A stretch of DNA of 12,322 bases from NCBI GenBank assembly GCA_031266495.1, contig JAISAX010000636.1, forward strand, positions 1-12,322, read 5' to 3'. How positions within the stretch are numbered: the stretch's first letter is position 1; each line of letters starts with the position of its first letter. Under the pieces are notes generated by a model. It was not told the DNA's origin. It made no database searches and saw only the letters and a list, made by a program, of their open reading frames with translations. This document shows positions 6,357-12,322 of the stretch, one piece after another. This stretch comes from Opitutaceae bacterium. Its GTDB lineage: Bacteria; Verrucomicrobiota; Verrucomicrobiae; Opitutales; Opitutaceae. The translations under genes and the position numbers were made by a program.

Positions 6357-6959
6357 CTACTCGTCCGACTCCGGTTGCGGACGGAAATACCCGCGAATCT
6401 GCCGGGGATTGCGCACGCAAATCTGGATGTGTGTTTTCTCCATGATCCCGGCGCCGGGATAAAGCGGACGCCCCTCGATAAACGCTCCACGCACGGAATC
6501 GTAAGGCGGCAGATTTGTCGTCTTCCTGATTTCGTGCAGGTAATTGATCACTACGCAATCAAGGTAACGTTTGACCAAATCTTCATCACGATTGCCGCTC
6601 GGTTGATTCACTGGAAGGGGCGTTTCGGTTGCCTCAAAAGCAAGTTCCATTTCGGCATAAGCGGACCGGACGGCAGCCAACGATGTAGCCTCCATCAGGT
6701 CCAGACAGGTCCCCGGATCGATAATCGCACCGATAACAAACGGGCTTCGGATGCGACCCTGAAAAAGGTCACTCCGGCTCTGAATAAACTGCGCCCAGTG
6801 CAAGGCCCGTTCCGGATTGTTCTCCCAAAAATAAATTCCGTGTCCCAGCCAGTCATGCGCATTCTGGCTGGGATGAAGATGTTCTTTACCTGCAAGAATC
6901 TGCTCGCCGATCTGCCGGTCGCAACCGTGGTAAGCCAGCACAAATGGGGACACGGGCAT
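6357..6959 (-). CDS. Candidate PARP/ADP-ribosyltransferase-like toxin
   Basis: 200 residues, no signal peptide. The N-terminus reads LAYHGCDRQIGEQILAG, with a YHG motif (His11). DWLGHGIYFWE (Tyr43, Glu46) and ERALHWA follow. This layout, an H-G strand followed by a G-x-Y-F strand, is that of PARP-type/DUF3990-like ART domains, where His and Tyr bind NAD. Toward the C-terminus, RGAFIEGRPLYPGAG and THIQICVRNPRQIRGYFRPQ are strongly patterned and may supply the third catalytic motif. A role as a toxin modifying host protein or RNA is inferred from the fold and from the small upstream gene. The start at 6959 is supported by a strong GGAGAAG 6 nt upstream, unusual in this window. It lies 22 nt after the small gene. 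An NAD hydrolase or a metabolic ART-like enzyme is an alternative. Confidence 0.7.
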   Translation of the reverse strand: MPVSPFVLAYHGCDRQIGEQILAGKEHLHPSQNAHDWLGHGIYFWENNPERALHWAQFIQSRSDLFQGRIRSPFVIGAIIDPGTCLDLMEATSLAAVRSAYAEMELAFEATETPLPVNQPSGNRDEDLVKRYLDCVVINYLHEIRKTTNLPPYDSVRGAFIEGRPLYPGAGIMEKTHIQICVRNPRQIRGYFRPQPESDE

Positions 6960-6963
6960 GGGG
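6875..6963. repeat. Duplicated block A, copy 2 (partner 138-233)
   Basis: The intact counterpart of block A, covering the ribosome-proximal part of the toxin gene. It differs from copy 1 by lacking the 7-nt insertion and by a few substitutions. Its downstream neighbour toward 6357 is full-length toxin sequence, whereas in copy 1 the block is joined almost directly to the poly-C tract. Confidence 0.85.
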
Positions 6964-6981
6964 GACTTCTCCAGTGGAAAA

Positions 6982-7176
6982 TCAATTCTTGGCTCTATAA
7001 CGCGGATGCACCCGTTTGCCGTCTTTGGTAAGGTAGCCCATTTTGATCAGAAATGCTCTGGCGGCTTGGGGCGAACGGGCCGTTTCTTTTCCAACCTGTT
7101 TAATTGCTTCGAGCTCCTGTTTATAGTGTTCCGGCGGATGCCGGGTGATGACGGCTTCTGGATACGAAAGTGGCAT
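6982..7176 (-). CDS. Small putative antitoxin upstream of the ART-like toxin
   Basis: 64 residues from ATG 7176 (MPLSYPEAVITRHPPEHYKQ...). An in-frame ATG at 7233 would add 19 less convincing residues. The centre, LEAIKQVGKETARSPQAARAFL followed by IKMGYLTKDGKRVHPRYR, resembles a widespread class of small proteins with a conserved AxAFL-(x)-GxxxxxGK-xxPxYR pattern that I recall near toxin-like genes; the family name is not certain. It ends 22 nt before the toxin start and so is probably cotranscribed, upstream gene first, as in most type II toxin-antitoxin operons. In the eroded cassette copy this gene is entirely absent along with the toxin core. Antitoxin function is inferred from size, position and pattern. 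Confidence 0.6.
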   Translation of the reverse strand: MPLSYPEAVITRHPPEHYKQELEAIKQVGKETARSPQAARAFLIKMGYLTKDGKRVHPRYRAKN

Positions 7177-7322
7177 GCGGGGCAATCTGGTGCGAGGCCA
7201 TGCGCTTGCAAGGTACAAAATTATGCCGCCCATCGCAGGGTTTTGCGCGGCGCTACGGCGCTACCATGCCACCGGATCGCCTGCCTGTCCGCTTTTTCCC
7301 GCGCCATTCACCTGTTTGTCGG

Positions 7323-7490
7323 CAGAACCGAACGCACGCTTCGCCTGGTCCGGGATTGGCCAGACGCAAAGTTCATGGAAACACAAAAAGTTCAGAGCCT
7401 GCCCTCCTTTTCCCGAAAAAATAAAGTGATTGAATGATTTTTTGTTGCATTCCCTCAGATAACCACTTTTTCTGCATCCATATGGTTTTT
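7323..7490. repeat. Duplicated block B, copy 2 (partner 237-400)
   Basis: The intact version of the regulator upstream region. It includes an imperfect inverted repeat around CGCCTGGTCCGGGATTGGCC that keeps its CTGG/CCAG core, whereas copy 1 has TCTGG...CAGAC there. The 7177-7481 stretch is the divergent intergenic region of the antitoxin and regulator genes and should contain promoters for both; no clear -35/-10 elements could be assigned. Confidence 0.75.
7423..7454 (+). promoter_or_regulatory. Highly conserved 32-nt block, candidate operator/promoter (copy 2)
   Basis: Matches 331-362 at 31 of 32 positions; the single difference is G versus A in the base after the T run. It lies 27 nt before the regulator ATG, at a distance suited to autoregulation. 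It contains TGATT-GAA-TGATT and the separated GAATG/CATTC pair. Confidence 0.4.
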
Positions 7491-8618
7491 CGCACTCCTC
7501 CGAAAGTCACCGCTCTCCACGCCGAGCTTCGCCAGCGTGTCTTCGACGGCACATGGAAGCTCGACGAAAAGCTCCCGACCGAAACCGAGCTTGCCGCCGA
7601 ATTCTCCTGCAGCCCCGGCACCGTTACCAAAGCCATGGCACTCCTCGCCCATGAAGGCCTCGTCGAACGCCGCACCCGCGCCGGCACCCGCGTCATCTCC
7701 GCCAACGCCGTCCCGGCCAACCCCGCCACCGAACTCGACGCTTTCGCATTCATCTACCCCAGCGAACAACATGAAGGCATCTGGCGCACCGTAAAAGGAT
7801 TCCAGTCCGCCGCAAACAAGGCCGCCCGCCGTGTCGTCACTCTCTCCACCGGCACCGACTACGCCAAGGAAGCCGAATACCTCAGCCGCCTCTCCGAATT
7901 CGCCGTGCGCGGCGCCGTATTTTATCCCCTGATACAAAACCCCCGCGAGCAAGTCCAGCTCTCCAGCATTCTCGTCAATTCCCGCTTCCCCGTCGTCCTC
8001 GCCGACCTCAATCTCTCCGGCCTCGGCTGCCCTTCGGTGATGGTGGACAACTTTCACGCCGGCTACTCCGCCACGCGTCACCTCCTCGCACAAGGCCTCA
8101 CGCGCATCGGCTTTCTGGCCAATCACGCCTGGGCGCCCTCCGTCACCGAACGCCACCAAGGCTACCTCTGGGCGCTCGACGAAGCCGGCATCACGCCCGA
8201 CTCGCGCCGCATCCTGCTCGACCCGACGATGCGGCCCGATTTCGACGATCCGCTCAAAGACCCGACCGAACTGGGTATCCGGTATTTCAAGCAAGCCTCT
8301 CCGCCACCGCCCGCTCCGGGCAAAAACAACAAGGACACGCTTGAGGCGGTGGTCTGTGTCAACGACCACATTGCCGCCGGATTGAGCCTCGCCGCGCAAA
8401 AACTCGGCCTGACCATCCCCAATCACCTCAAGATTGTTGGTATCGACGACTCTGCCCTCCCCCTTCCTGGCGGCCTCCGCCTCACCAGTTATCACGTCCC
8501 CTTCGAGGACCTCGGCCAGCGCGCTTTCGGACTCCTTTCAACCCGCATCCATAATCCCGATACGGTTCCTCCGATCACCCGCATCCGCGGCGAAATCATC
8601 ACCCGCGACACCGCGTGA
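7482..8618 (+). CDS. GntR/LacI-type chimeric transcriptional regulator (AraR-like architecture)
   Basis: 378 residues. Residues 10-71 form a GntR winged helix-turn-helix: LHAELRQRVFDG, LPTETELAAEFSCSPGTVTK, AMALLAHEGLVERRTRAGTR. From about residue 85 a periplasmic-binding-protein-like effector domain of the LacI type follows: DAFAFIYPSEQ, VRGAVFYPL, FPVVLADLN, VMVDNFHAGYSATRHLLAQG, TRIGFLAN, EAVVCVNDHIAAGLSLAAQK, KIVGIDDSALP, LTSYHVPFEDLGQRAFGLLS. The combination is that of the arabinose regulator AraR, so a sugar effector is likely. The start at 7482 is chosen over 7434 because the first residues are conserved in the eroded copy at 390 and the helix-turn-helix begins soon after. It is followed 9 nt later by the pseudopilin gene, and a GH51 arabinofuranosidase lies in the same cassette. 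Probably represses its own cassette. Confidence 0.9.
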   Translation: MVFRTPPKVTALHAELRQRVFDGTWKLDEKLPTETELAAEFSCSPGTVTKAMALLAHEGLVERRTRAGTRVISANAVPANPATELDAFAFIYPSEQHEGIWRTVKGFQSAANKAARRVVTLSTGTDYAKEAEYLSRLSEFAVRGAVFYPLIQNPREQVQLSSILVNSRFPVVLADLNLSGLGCPSVMVDNFHAGYSATRHLLAQGLTRIGFLANHAWAPSVTERHQGYLWALDEAGITPDSRRILLDPTMRPDFDDPLKDPTELGIRYFKQASPPPPAPGKNNKDTLEAVVCVNDHIAAGLSLAAQKLGLTIPNHLKIVGIDDSALPLPGGLRLTSYHVPFEDLGQRAFGLLSTRIHNPDTVPPITRIRGEIITRDTA

Positions 8619-8627
8619 TCAAACCAC

Positions 8628-9416
8628 ATGTCTCCCGCCTCCCGACTCACTATCCCTATGCATTCGTCGAATCGTATCCCTGCCGCCTTCACGCTGATCG
8701 AACTGCTCACCGTCATCGCGATCATCGGTATCCTTGCCGCCATTATTCTCCCCACGGTCGGCAAGGTGCGCGAGAGCGCGAAAACGGCCCAATGCGCCTC
8801 CAATCTCCGCCAGATAGCCGCCGCCGCCCAACTCTACGCTGGCGACAACCGCGACTTCCTCGTCCCGACTTATTCGGAAAAAAACGACGGTTCGGGCATG
8901 GTCACCTATCGCGTCCACCTCGCCCCGTATCTCGGTGCGCCGGTCCGCCAAGGCACCATCCTCGTCTGCCCCTCCGACACTCTCGTCGGCACCAGCGCTG
9001 CCAAACTTGACAACGGTCGCCAGCCCGTCTCCTACGGCATCAACAACACCAGCGACCCCGACGGCAAATTTCTTCACGCCTACGACCAATTGCCGGTGAA
9101 AAGCCGCAGAATCACTGACGTCAAAAACCCCGCGCGCTGCATTTTTGCCTGCGACATCGGCAAGCCCGCCTCTGTCACCGCCGCCCCGTCTGCCTGGACG
9201 GAAAACCGTCCCGCCGACGATGCCAGCTTCGGATACGCGCGTTTCCCGTCTTCATCCGGCATCTGGAACGGCGACTGGCCGGTCTATCCGCGTCACGCCG
9301 GCGGCAAACATGCCAACGCCGCCTTCTACGACGGACACGTCCGCGCCATTGACCTGGAAACCGACATCGCCAGCCACCCCAAAGGCAACGCCGCCTGCCT
9401 CTACGACAACCATTAA
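8628..9416 (+). CDS. Pseudopilin-like protein, prepilin N-terminal methylation type (second copy)
   Basis: 262 residues from ATG 8628, or 252 from ATG 8658. The later start gives a 10-residue leader ([10 protein letters not shown]) before [20 protein letters not shown]; the earlier start matches the position used by the paralogue at 564 and lies 9 nt after the regulator stop. Prepilin peptidase should cut Ala|Phe with Glu at +5. The body has the paralogue's layout, with IPYL-like LAPYLGAPV, a CPSD segment and a terminal DGHV. Here the spacing is [14 protein letters not shown], two residues longer than the strict H-X9-DG of the first copy. Likely an inner-membrane/periplasmic pseudopilin serving export or surface display. 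The stop is followed at once by poly-C tract 4. Confidence 0.86.
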   Translation: MSPASRLTIPMHSSNRIPAAFTLIELLTVIAIIGILAAIILPTVGKVRESAKTAQCASNLRQIAAAAQLYAGDNRDFLVPTYSEKNDGSGMVTYRVHLAPYLGAPVRQGTILVCPSDTLVGTSAAKLDNGRQPVSYGINNTSDPDGKFLHAYDQLPVKSRRITDVKNPARCIFACDIGKPASVTAAPSAWTENRPADDASFGYARFPSSSGIWNGDWPVYPRHAGGKHANAAFYDGHVRAIDLETDIASHPKGNAACLYDNH

Positions 9417-9437
9417 CCCCCTCCCCCCCCCCCCCCC
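9417..9437 (+). repeat. Poly-C tract 4 (C5-T-C15)
   Basis: Begins at the base after the pseudopilin stop codon: five C, one T, fifteen C, then GCACACACACA. It has the same pattern as tracts 1 and 2. It opens a 124-nt leader for the downstream PEP-CTERM gene that is almost free of G on the coding strand. Confidence 0.9.
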
Positions 9438-9469
9438 GCACACACACATTTCCGAATTCCATCCGAACA

Positions 9470-9534
9470 CCAACCAACAACCAGCCAACCAGCCAACCAA
9501 CCAGCCAACCAATCAGCCAACCAACCAACAACCA
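9470..9534 (+). repeat. CCAA/CCAG tetranucleotide repeat leader
   Basis: An imperfect array of 4-nt units, mostly CCAA and CCAG with occasional AACA and TCAG, ending 6 nt before the PEP-CTERM start. G appears only as single bases within CCAG units. It contains no Shine-Dalgarno sequence. Together with tract 4 it makes a C-rich, G-poor, unstructured transcript, the kind of sequence Rho binds. It may also be a simple microsatellite prone to length change. Confidence 0.75.
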
Positions 9535-9540
9535 AAAGCC

Positions 9541-10692
9541 ATGAACCAAAAACGCTATACCTGCCGCCTGTTATTGCTTGTTATTATCGCATGTGGTTTT
9601 GCCACATCCATGTTGTCCGCCGCCACGACTTCTTACAAATGGTCCGGGGCGGGCGCCGACAACAACTGGTCCACCATCGCGAACTGGACTGGCAGGGTGC
9701 TCCCGCCCAACGGCAACGACACCATCATCCAGCCGCAGGGAACCACAAAACTGGCTGTCACCATCGACACGTCCGTCTCCGTGAACGCGATCCAGTTCCA
9801 GGGCAACTCCGGCGCCTTCGTCTTCAGCGGCAGCCCCATCACAATCAGCGGTAGCACCAACGCGATCCACACCAGCGCGAACACGCAGGCGTTCCAAAAT
9901 GACGTCATCTTCACCAACACGGCCAACGTCGTCGCGGCAGGAGGAAACTTCGTGTTCAACAACATCACCATCGACGCCGGCAACATCACCCTCCAGCCAG
10001 CCGCCGGAAAATTGATAACCATCAACGGCACCGTCGCAGGAACATCCGATAAGCTCGGCAGACTGGACATCAGCTCTGCCGGCACTGTCCATCTTGCCGG
10101 TACCGCCACCGTCGCCGCCACCACAGGAGGCATCCGCGTTTACGCCGGAAGCAGCGTGCTCGTTATTGACGGCACCGTTGCCGCAGGCACGGGAAACATC
10201 GAAATGAGGGAGGGCAGTACACTCGCTGGCAAAGGCACCATCAACCGGGCAGTGACCTTCTCCGACAGGGCAATCCTCTCGCCTGGCACGATCGACATCA
10301 GCAGCGGCGGCGGCGGAAGCGGAGCCAGCAGCGCCGGTGTTCTCACGATTGCCGGGAATCTCACATTCGCGACCGGCTCCCTGCTCAAGTTTGACCTCGG
10401 CGACTCCGTTTCTGTCACCGGCAATGTTGTCATCAATTCCGGGGCCGAGCTGATCCTTTCCGGCTTCGTTGCGCCCGGCGATTACCAGCTCTTCAGCGTA
10501 GCCGGCGGCTCCATCACCGACAACGGCCTCACTGTCACCGGACTGCCTGCCGACTACACGTACACCTTCGCCAACGGCCTGCTCAAAGTAGCTCTCGCAC
10601 CTGTCCCGGAGCCAGCCGCCACCGCCCTGCTGACTGGCGCCGGCGCAACCCTCGCGCTCATTGCCGCCACCCGCCGCCGCCGCGGCCACTGA
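9541..10692 (+). CDS. PEP-CTERM exosortase-sorted beta-solenoid surface protein
   Basis: 383 residues. The signal peptide (MNQKRYTCRLLLLVIIACGF then ATSMLSAA) is cleaved near residue 28. The mature start TTSYKWSGAGADNNWSTIAN is the usual opening of verrucomicrobial autotransporter-associated beta-strand/PEP-CTERM proteins. The body is a run of short beta-strands with Thr/Val/Ile/Asn-rich turns (for example NITIDAGNITLQPAAGKLIT, GTLAGKGTI-like STLAGKGTINRAVTF), suggesting a right-handed beta-solenoid. The tail is VPEPAATA (from residue 355), a hydrophobic helix and ATRRRRGH, the PEP-CTERM signal. It should be an exosortase substrate exposed at or released from the surface, possibly binding polysaccharide. 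ATG 9541 is preferred because it starts the signal peptide; the open frame extends upstream through the repeat leader only by chance. Confidence 0.85.
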   Translation: MNQKRYTCRLLLLVIIACGFATSMLSAATTSYKWSGAGADNNWSTIANWTGRVLPPNGNDTIIQPQGTTKLAVTIDTSVSVNAIQFQGNSGAFVFSGSPITISGSTNAIHTSANTQAFQNDVIFTNTANVVAAGGNFVFNNITIDAGNITLQPAAGKLITINGTVAGTSDKLGRLDISSAGTVHLAGTATVAATTGGIRVYAGSSVLVIDGTVAAGTGNIEMREGSTLAGKGTINRAVTFSDRAILSPGTIDISSGGGGSGASSAGVLTIAGNLTFATGSLLKFDLGDSVSVTGNVVINSGAELILSGFVAPGDYQLFSVAGGSITDNGLTVTGLPADYTYTFANGLLKVALAPVPEPAATALLTGAGATLALIAATRRRRGH

Positions 10693-10702
10693 CCACTTGT
10701 AT

Positions 10703-10746
10703 CCAACAATCAACGACTAACGGCAAACAATCAACGATCAACGACC
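10703..10746 (+). repeat. Imperfect CAAC-rich repeat before the GH51 gene
   Basis: Two imperfect copies of AACAATCAACGA(C/T) plus further AACGAC-like units, C/A-rich and low in G, between the PEP-CTERM stop and the GH51 start. It resembles the repeat leader at 9470 in base composition but not in unit. No Shine-Dalgarno sequence is evident. Confidence 0.55.
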
Positions 10747-10758
10747 AGCGTCACCGCC

Positions 10759-12322
10759 ATGTTCACCTCATCCCTCGCGCGACGGTTGTCATACAAACGC
10801 CGATACCAACATCAACGCTGGCTCCGGACGCCGCGCCCGCCCGTCCGGATTGCCATCTCCTGCATAGCCGCGCTCACCGCGCTCATCGCGCTTTCCACGC
10901 TCGCCGCGCCAAGACTCGCGGGCGAACCCGCGCCCGCCCCGGAAGCGCAAATCACTGTGGACGCGGCCAAAATCACAGGCCCCGTCAACCGCCTCATTTT
11001 CGGCCACAACATCGAAGCCGCCGACCCCTACGGCATCTTCAGCGACCAGCACCGCCCCTCCAACACGGGGCACGGATTCTGGGATCCCCGGACACGCACC
11101 TTTGTTGCCCGGGCAATCGCCGCCGCCGAAGCGGTCAACATCGGCGCCCTTCGTTATCCCGGCGGCAGCCTCGCCAACAACCACGACTGGCGCAAAACCG
11201 TCGGCCCGCTCTCCGGACGCCCCGCATTCCAGTTTGGCGTGGATGAATACATCGCCCTCTGCCGCCGCCTCGGCGCGGAACCCGTTTTCACTGTCAGTGA
11301 TTATGCACTACCCGCCGACGAAATGCCCGCGCACGCCGCCGCGCTCGTCGAATACCTCAACGCTCCCGCCATCCCCGCGCACCCCTGGGCGATGAAACGC
11401 GCGGCCTGGGGAAACCCCGAACCCTACGGCGTCAAATGGTTCGAACTCGGCAACGAAACCAGTTTCGGCAACCACCACAGCAAACACGACCTCATCCCCC
11501 TGCGACGCTACACCCCGGAGCAATACGTTGACTATGCCCGCGACTGCGCCGCCGCCATGCGCGCCATCGACCCCGCCATCAAGATCGGCGTCGTCACCGT
11601 GCCCGGCGACGCCCGCAACATCGACCTGGAATGGAACCGCGTCCTGTTCCGTGACGCCGTTCCCTTCGCCGATTTTGTTGTCCTCCATTTTTACACTCCG
11701 GGCATCTCCAACAATCCCCCCGACACCCGCGCCGCGCTGCAAGCCTGCCTCGCCGTCGGCGACCAACTCGCCGCCCGCCTTGCCCAATACCGCGCCGCCA
11801 TCCGCGCCGCCAGCGGACGCGACCTCCCGCTCGCCCTCACCGAATACAACATCGGCGCCATCCAGGACCACCCCTTCCCCTTCCGTTACAGCTTTGCCGC
11901 CGGCCTCTTCTCGACCGATTTTATCTGCCTCTGCCTGCAACCCGAAAACGGCGTCATGCTCGCCAACTACTGGCAACTCATCAACGGCTACTGGGGCGCC
12001 ATCCGCACCGCCGAAGGCGGCTTCACCGAACGCGCCACCTATCCCCTGTTTCGGCTCCTCGGGCAGCATACGGAAAAACTGCTTCTCGCCACCGACGTCC
12101 GGACCCCGCGCGGCACATTCCCCGGATTTTCCGGCGTCAACGCCACGCTCGGAGACCACCCCTCCCCAACCCGCCCCCTGCAAAACCTCACCCTCCCCTC
12201 GCCACTCCTTGCCCGCCCCGTCAAATCCGGAACATGCGAAATCACCGCCACCGACGATGGCATTCTCACCGTGCGCCTCAACGGCCTGGACAAAAGCAGT
12301 TACCCCGTCCTCTTCAAACTCG
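10759..12322 (+). CDS. GH51 alpha-L-arabinofuranosidase, exported (3' partial)
   Basis: 521 codons, open to the window edge. An Arg-rich N-terminus of about 29 residues precedes a hydrophobic segment (residues about 30-52, ISCIAALTALIALSTLAAPR), which is a signal peptide or anchor. The catalytic barrel follows: ITGPVNRLIFGHNIEAAD, ALRYPGGSLANNHDW (RYPGG at 132-136), VKWFELGNETSFGNHH with acid/base Glu233, DFVVLHFYTPG, and LALTEYNIGA with nucleophile Glu362. These are the signatures of family GH51. After about residue 440 a C-terminal beta domain begins. It should release terminal arabinose from arabinoxylan or arabinan outside the cytoplasm. Its place behind an AraR-like regulator fits an arabinose-responsive cassette. 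The start at 10759 is the only ATG that includes the membrane segment; the C-terminus is missing. Confidence 0.9.
   Translation, partial: MFTSSLARRLSYKRRYQHQRWLRTPRPPVRIAISCIAALTALIALSTLAAPRLAGEPAPAPEAQITVDAAKITGPVNRLIFGHNIEAADPYGIFSDQHRPSNTGHGFWDPRTRTFVARAIAAAEAVNIGALRYPGGSLANNHDWRKTVGPLSGRPAFQFGVDEYIALCRRLGAEPVFTVSDYALPADEMPAHAAALVEYLNAPAIPAHPWAMKRAAWGNPEPYGVKWFELGNETSFGNHHSKHDLIPLRRYTPEQYVDYARDCAAAMRAIDPAIKIGVVTVPGDARNIDLEWNRVLFRDAVPFADFVVLHFYTPGISNNPPDTRAALQACLAVGDQLAARLAQYRAAIRAASGRDLPLALTEYNIGAIQDHPFPFRYSFAAGLFSTDFICLCLQPENGVMLANYWQLINGYWGAIRTAEGGFTERATYPLFRLLGQHTEKLLLATDVRTPRGTFPGFSGVNATLGDHPSPTRPLQNLTLPSPLLARPVKSGTCEITATDDGILTVRLNGLDKSSYPVLFKL

Noticed and set aside
6357..6959. Reading the ART-like gene as a metabolic RNA 2'-phosphotransferase
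   Set aside because: The motif order YHG then GIYFWE and the THIQICVRNPRQI tail do not resemble KptA/Tpt1 signatures; a toxin-type ART is a better though unproven fit.
6240..7031. Plus-strand 263-codon open frame across the toxin region
   Set aside because: It is antisense to the ART-like gene, which has a ribosome-binding site, conserved motifs and a degraded homologue at 121-229.
9470..9534. CRISPR-like or MITE repeat array
   Set aside because: The units are only 4 nt with no spacers; this is a microsatellite-like leader.
9145..9540. Long open frame upstream of the second PEP-CTERM gene, including an Asn-Gln-Pro-Thr repeat peptide
   Set aside because: It overlaps the pseudopilin gene in another frame and then crosses the CCAA/CCAG repeat; the signal peptide begins at 9541.

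Overview
The window is GC-rich bacterial DNA that reads as a polysaccharide-degradation region of a Verrucomicrobiota member, most likely in the Opitutaceae. The signs are two proteins with exosortase PEP-CTERM tails, two pseudopilin-like proteins with C-terminal DG motifs (the expanded verrucomicrobial/planctomycetal type), a GntR/LacI chimeric sugar regulator, exported glycoside hydrolases and leaders that mostly lack a Shine-Dalgarno sequence. The taxonomic call is inference; no rRNA or marker gene is present.

Layout: (a) 3-62 is the end of an unidentified gene. (b) 92-563 is an eroded copy of a cassette found intact at 6338-8627. It holds a poly-C tract, the two ends of a toxin gene (minus strand), an intergenic block and the two ends of a GntR/LacI regulator gene. 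(c) 564-4732 carries pseudopilin, PEP-CTERM protein, GH5-like glycosidase, a truncated NAD-epimerase stub and a cytoplasmic five-bladed beta-propeller glycosidase-like protein. That last gene overlaps by 4 nt with (d) an FAD-dependent oxidoreductase, 4729-6243. (e) 6343-7176, minus strand, is a small antitoxin-like gene followed by a PARP/ART-like toxin candidate, divergent from (f) an intact GntR/LacI regulator (7482-8618), which is tightly followed by a second pseudopilin, a second PEP-CTERM protein and a GH51 alpha-L-arabinofuranosidase that runs off the window.

The gene order regulator - pseudopilin - PEP-CTERM protein - glycoside hydrolase therefore occurs twice. In the first copy the regulator and the toxin-antitoxin pair have collapsed by internal deletions, but a block upstream of the regulator start is almost unchanged (31 of 32 nt). 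My reading is that a sugar-responsive regulator controls an export/surface set (pseudopilin, exosortase-sorted surface protein) together with a hemicellulase. The surviving regulator may act in trans on the first copy. Four unusual C4-8-T-C11-16-G tracts (one lacking the first C block) sit in the intergenic gaps, right after gene ends, and two of them touch the toxin stop codon.
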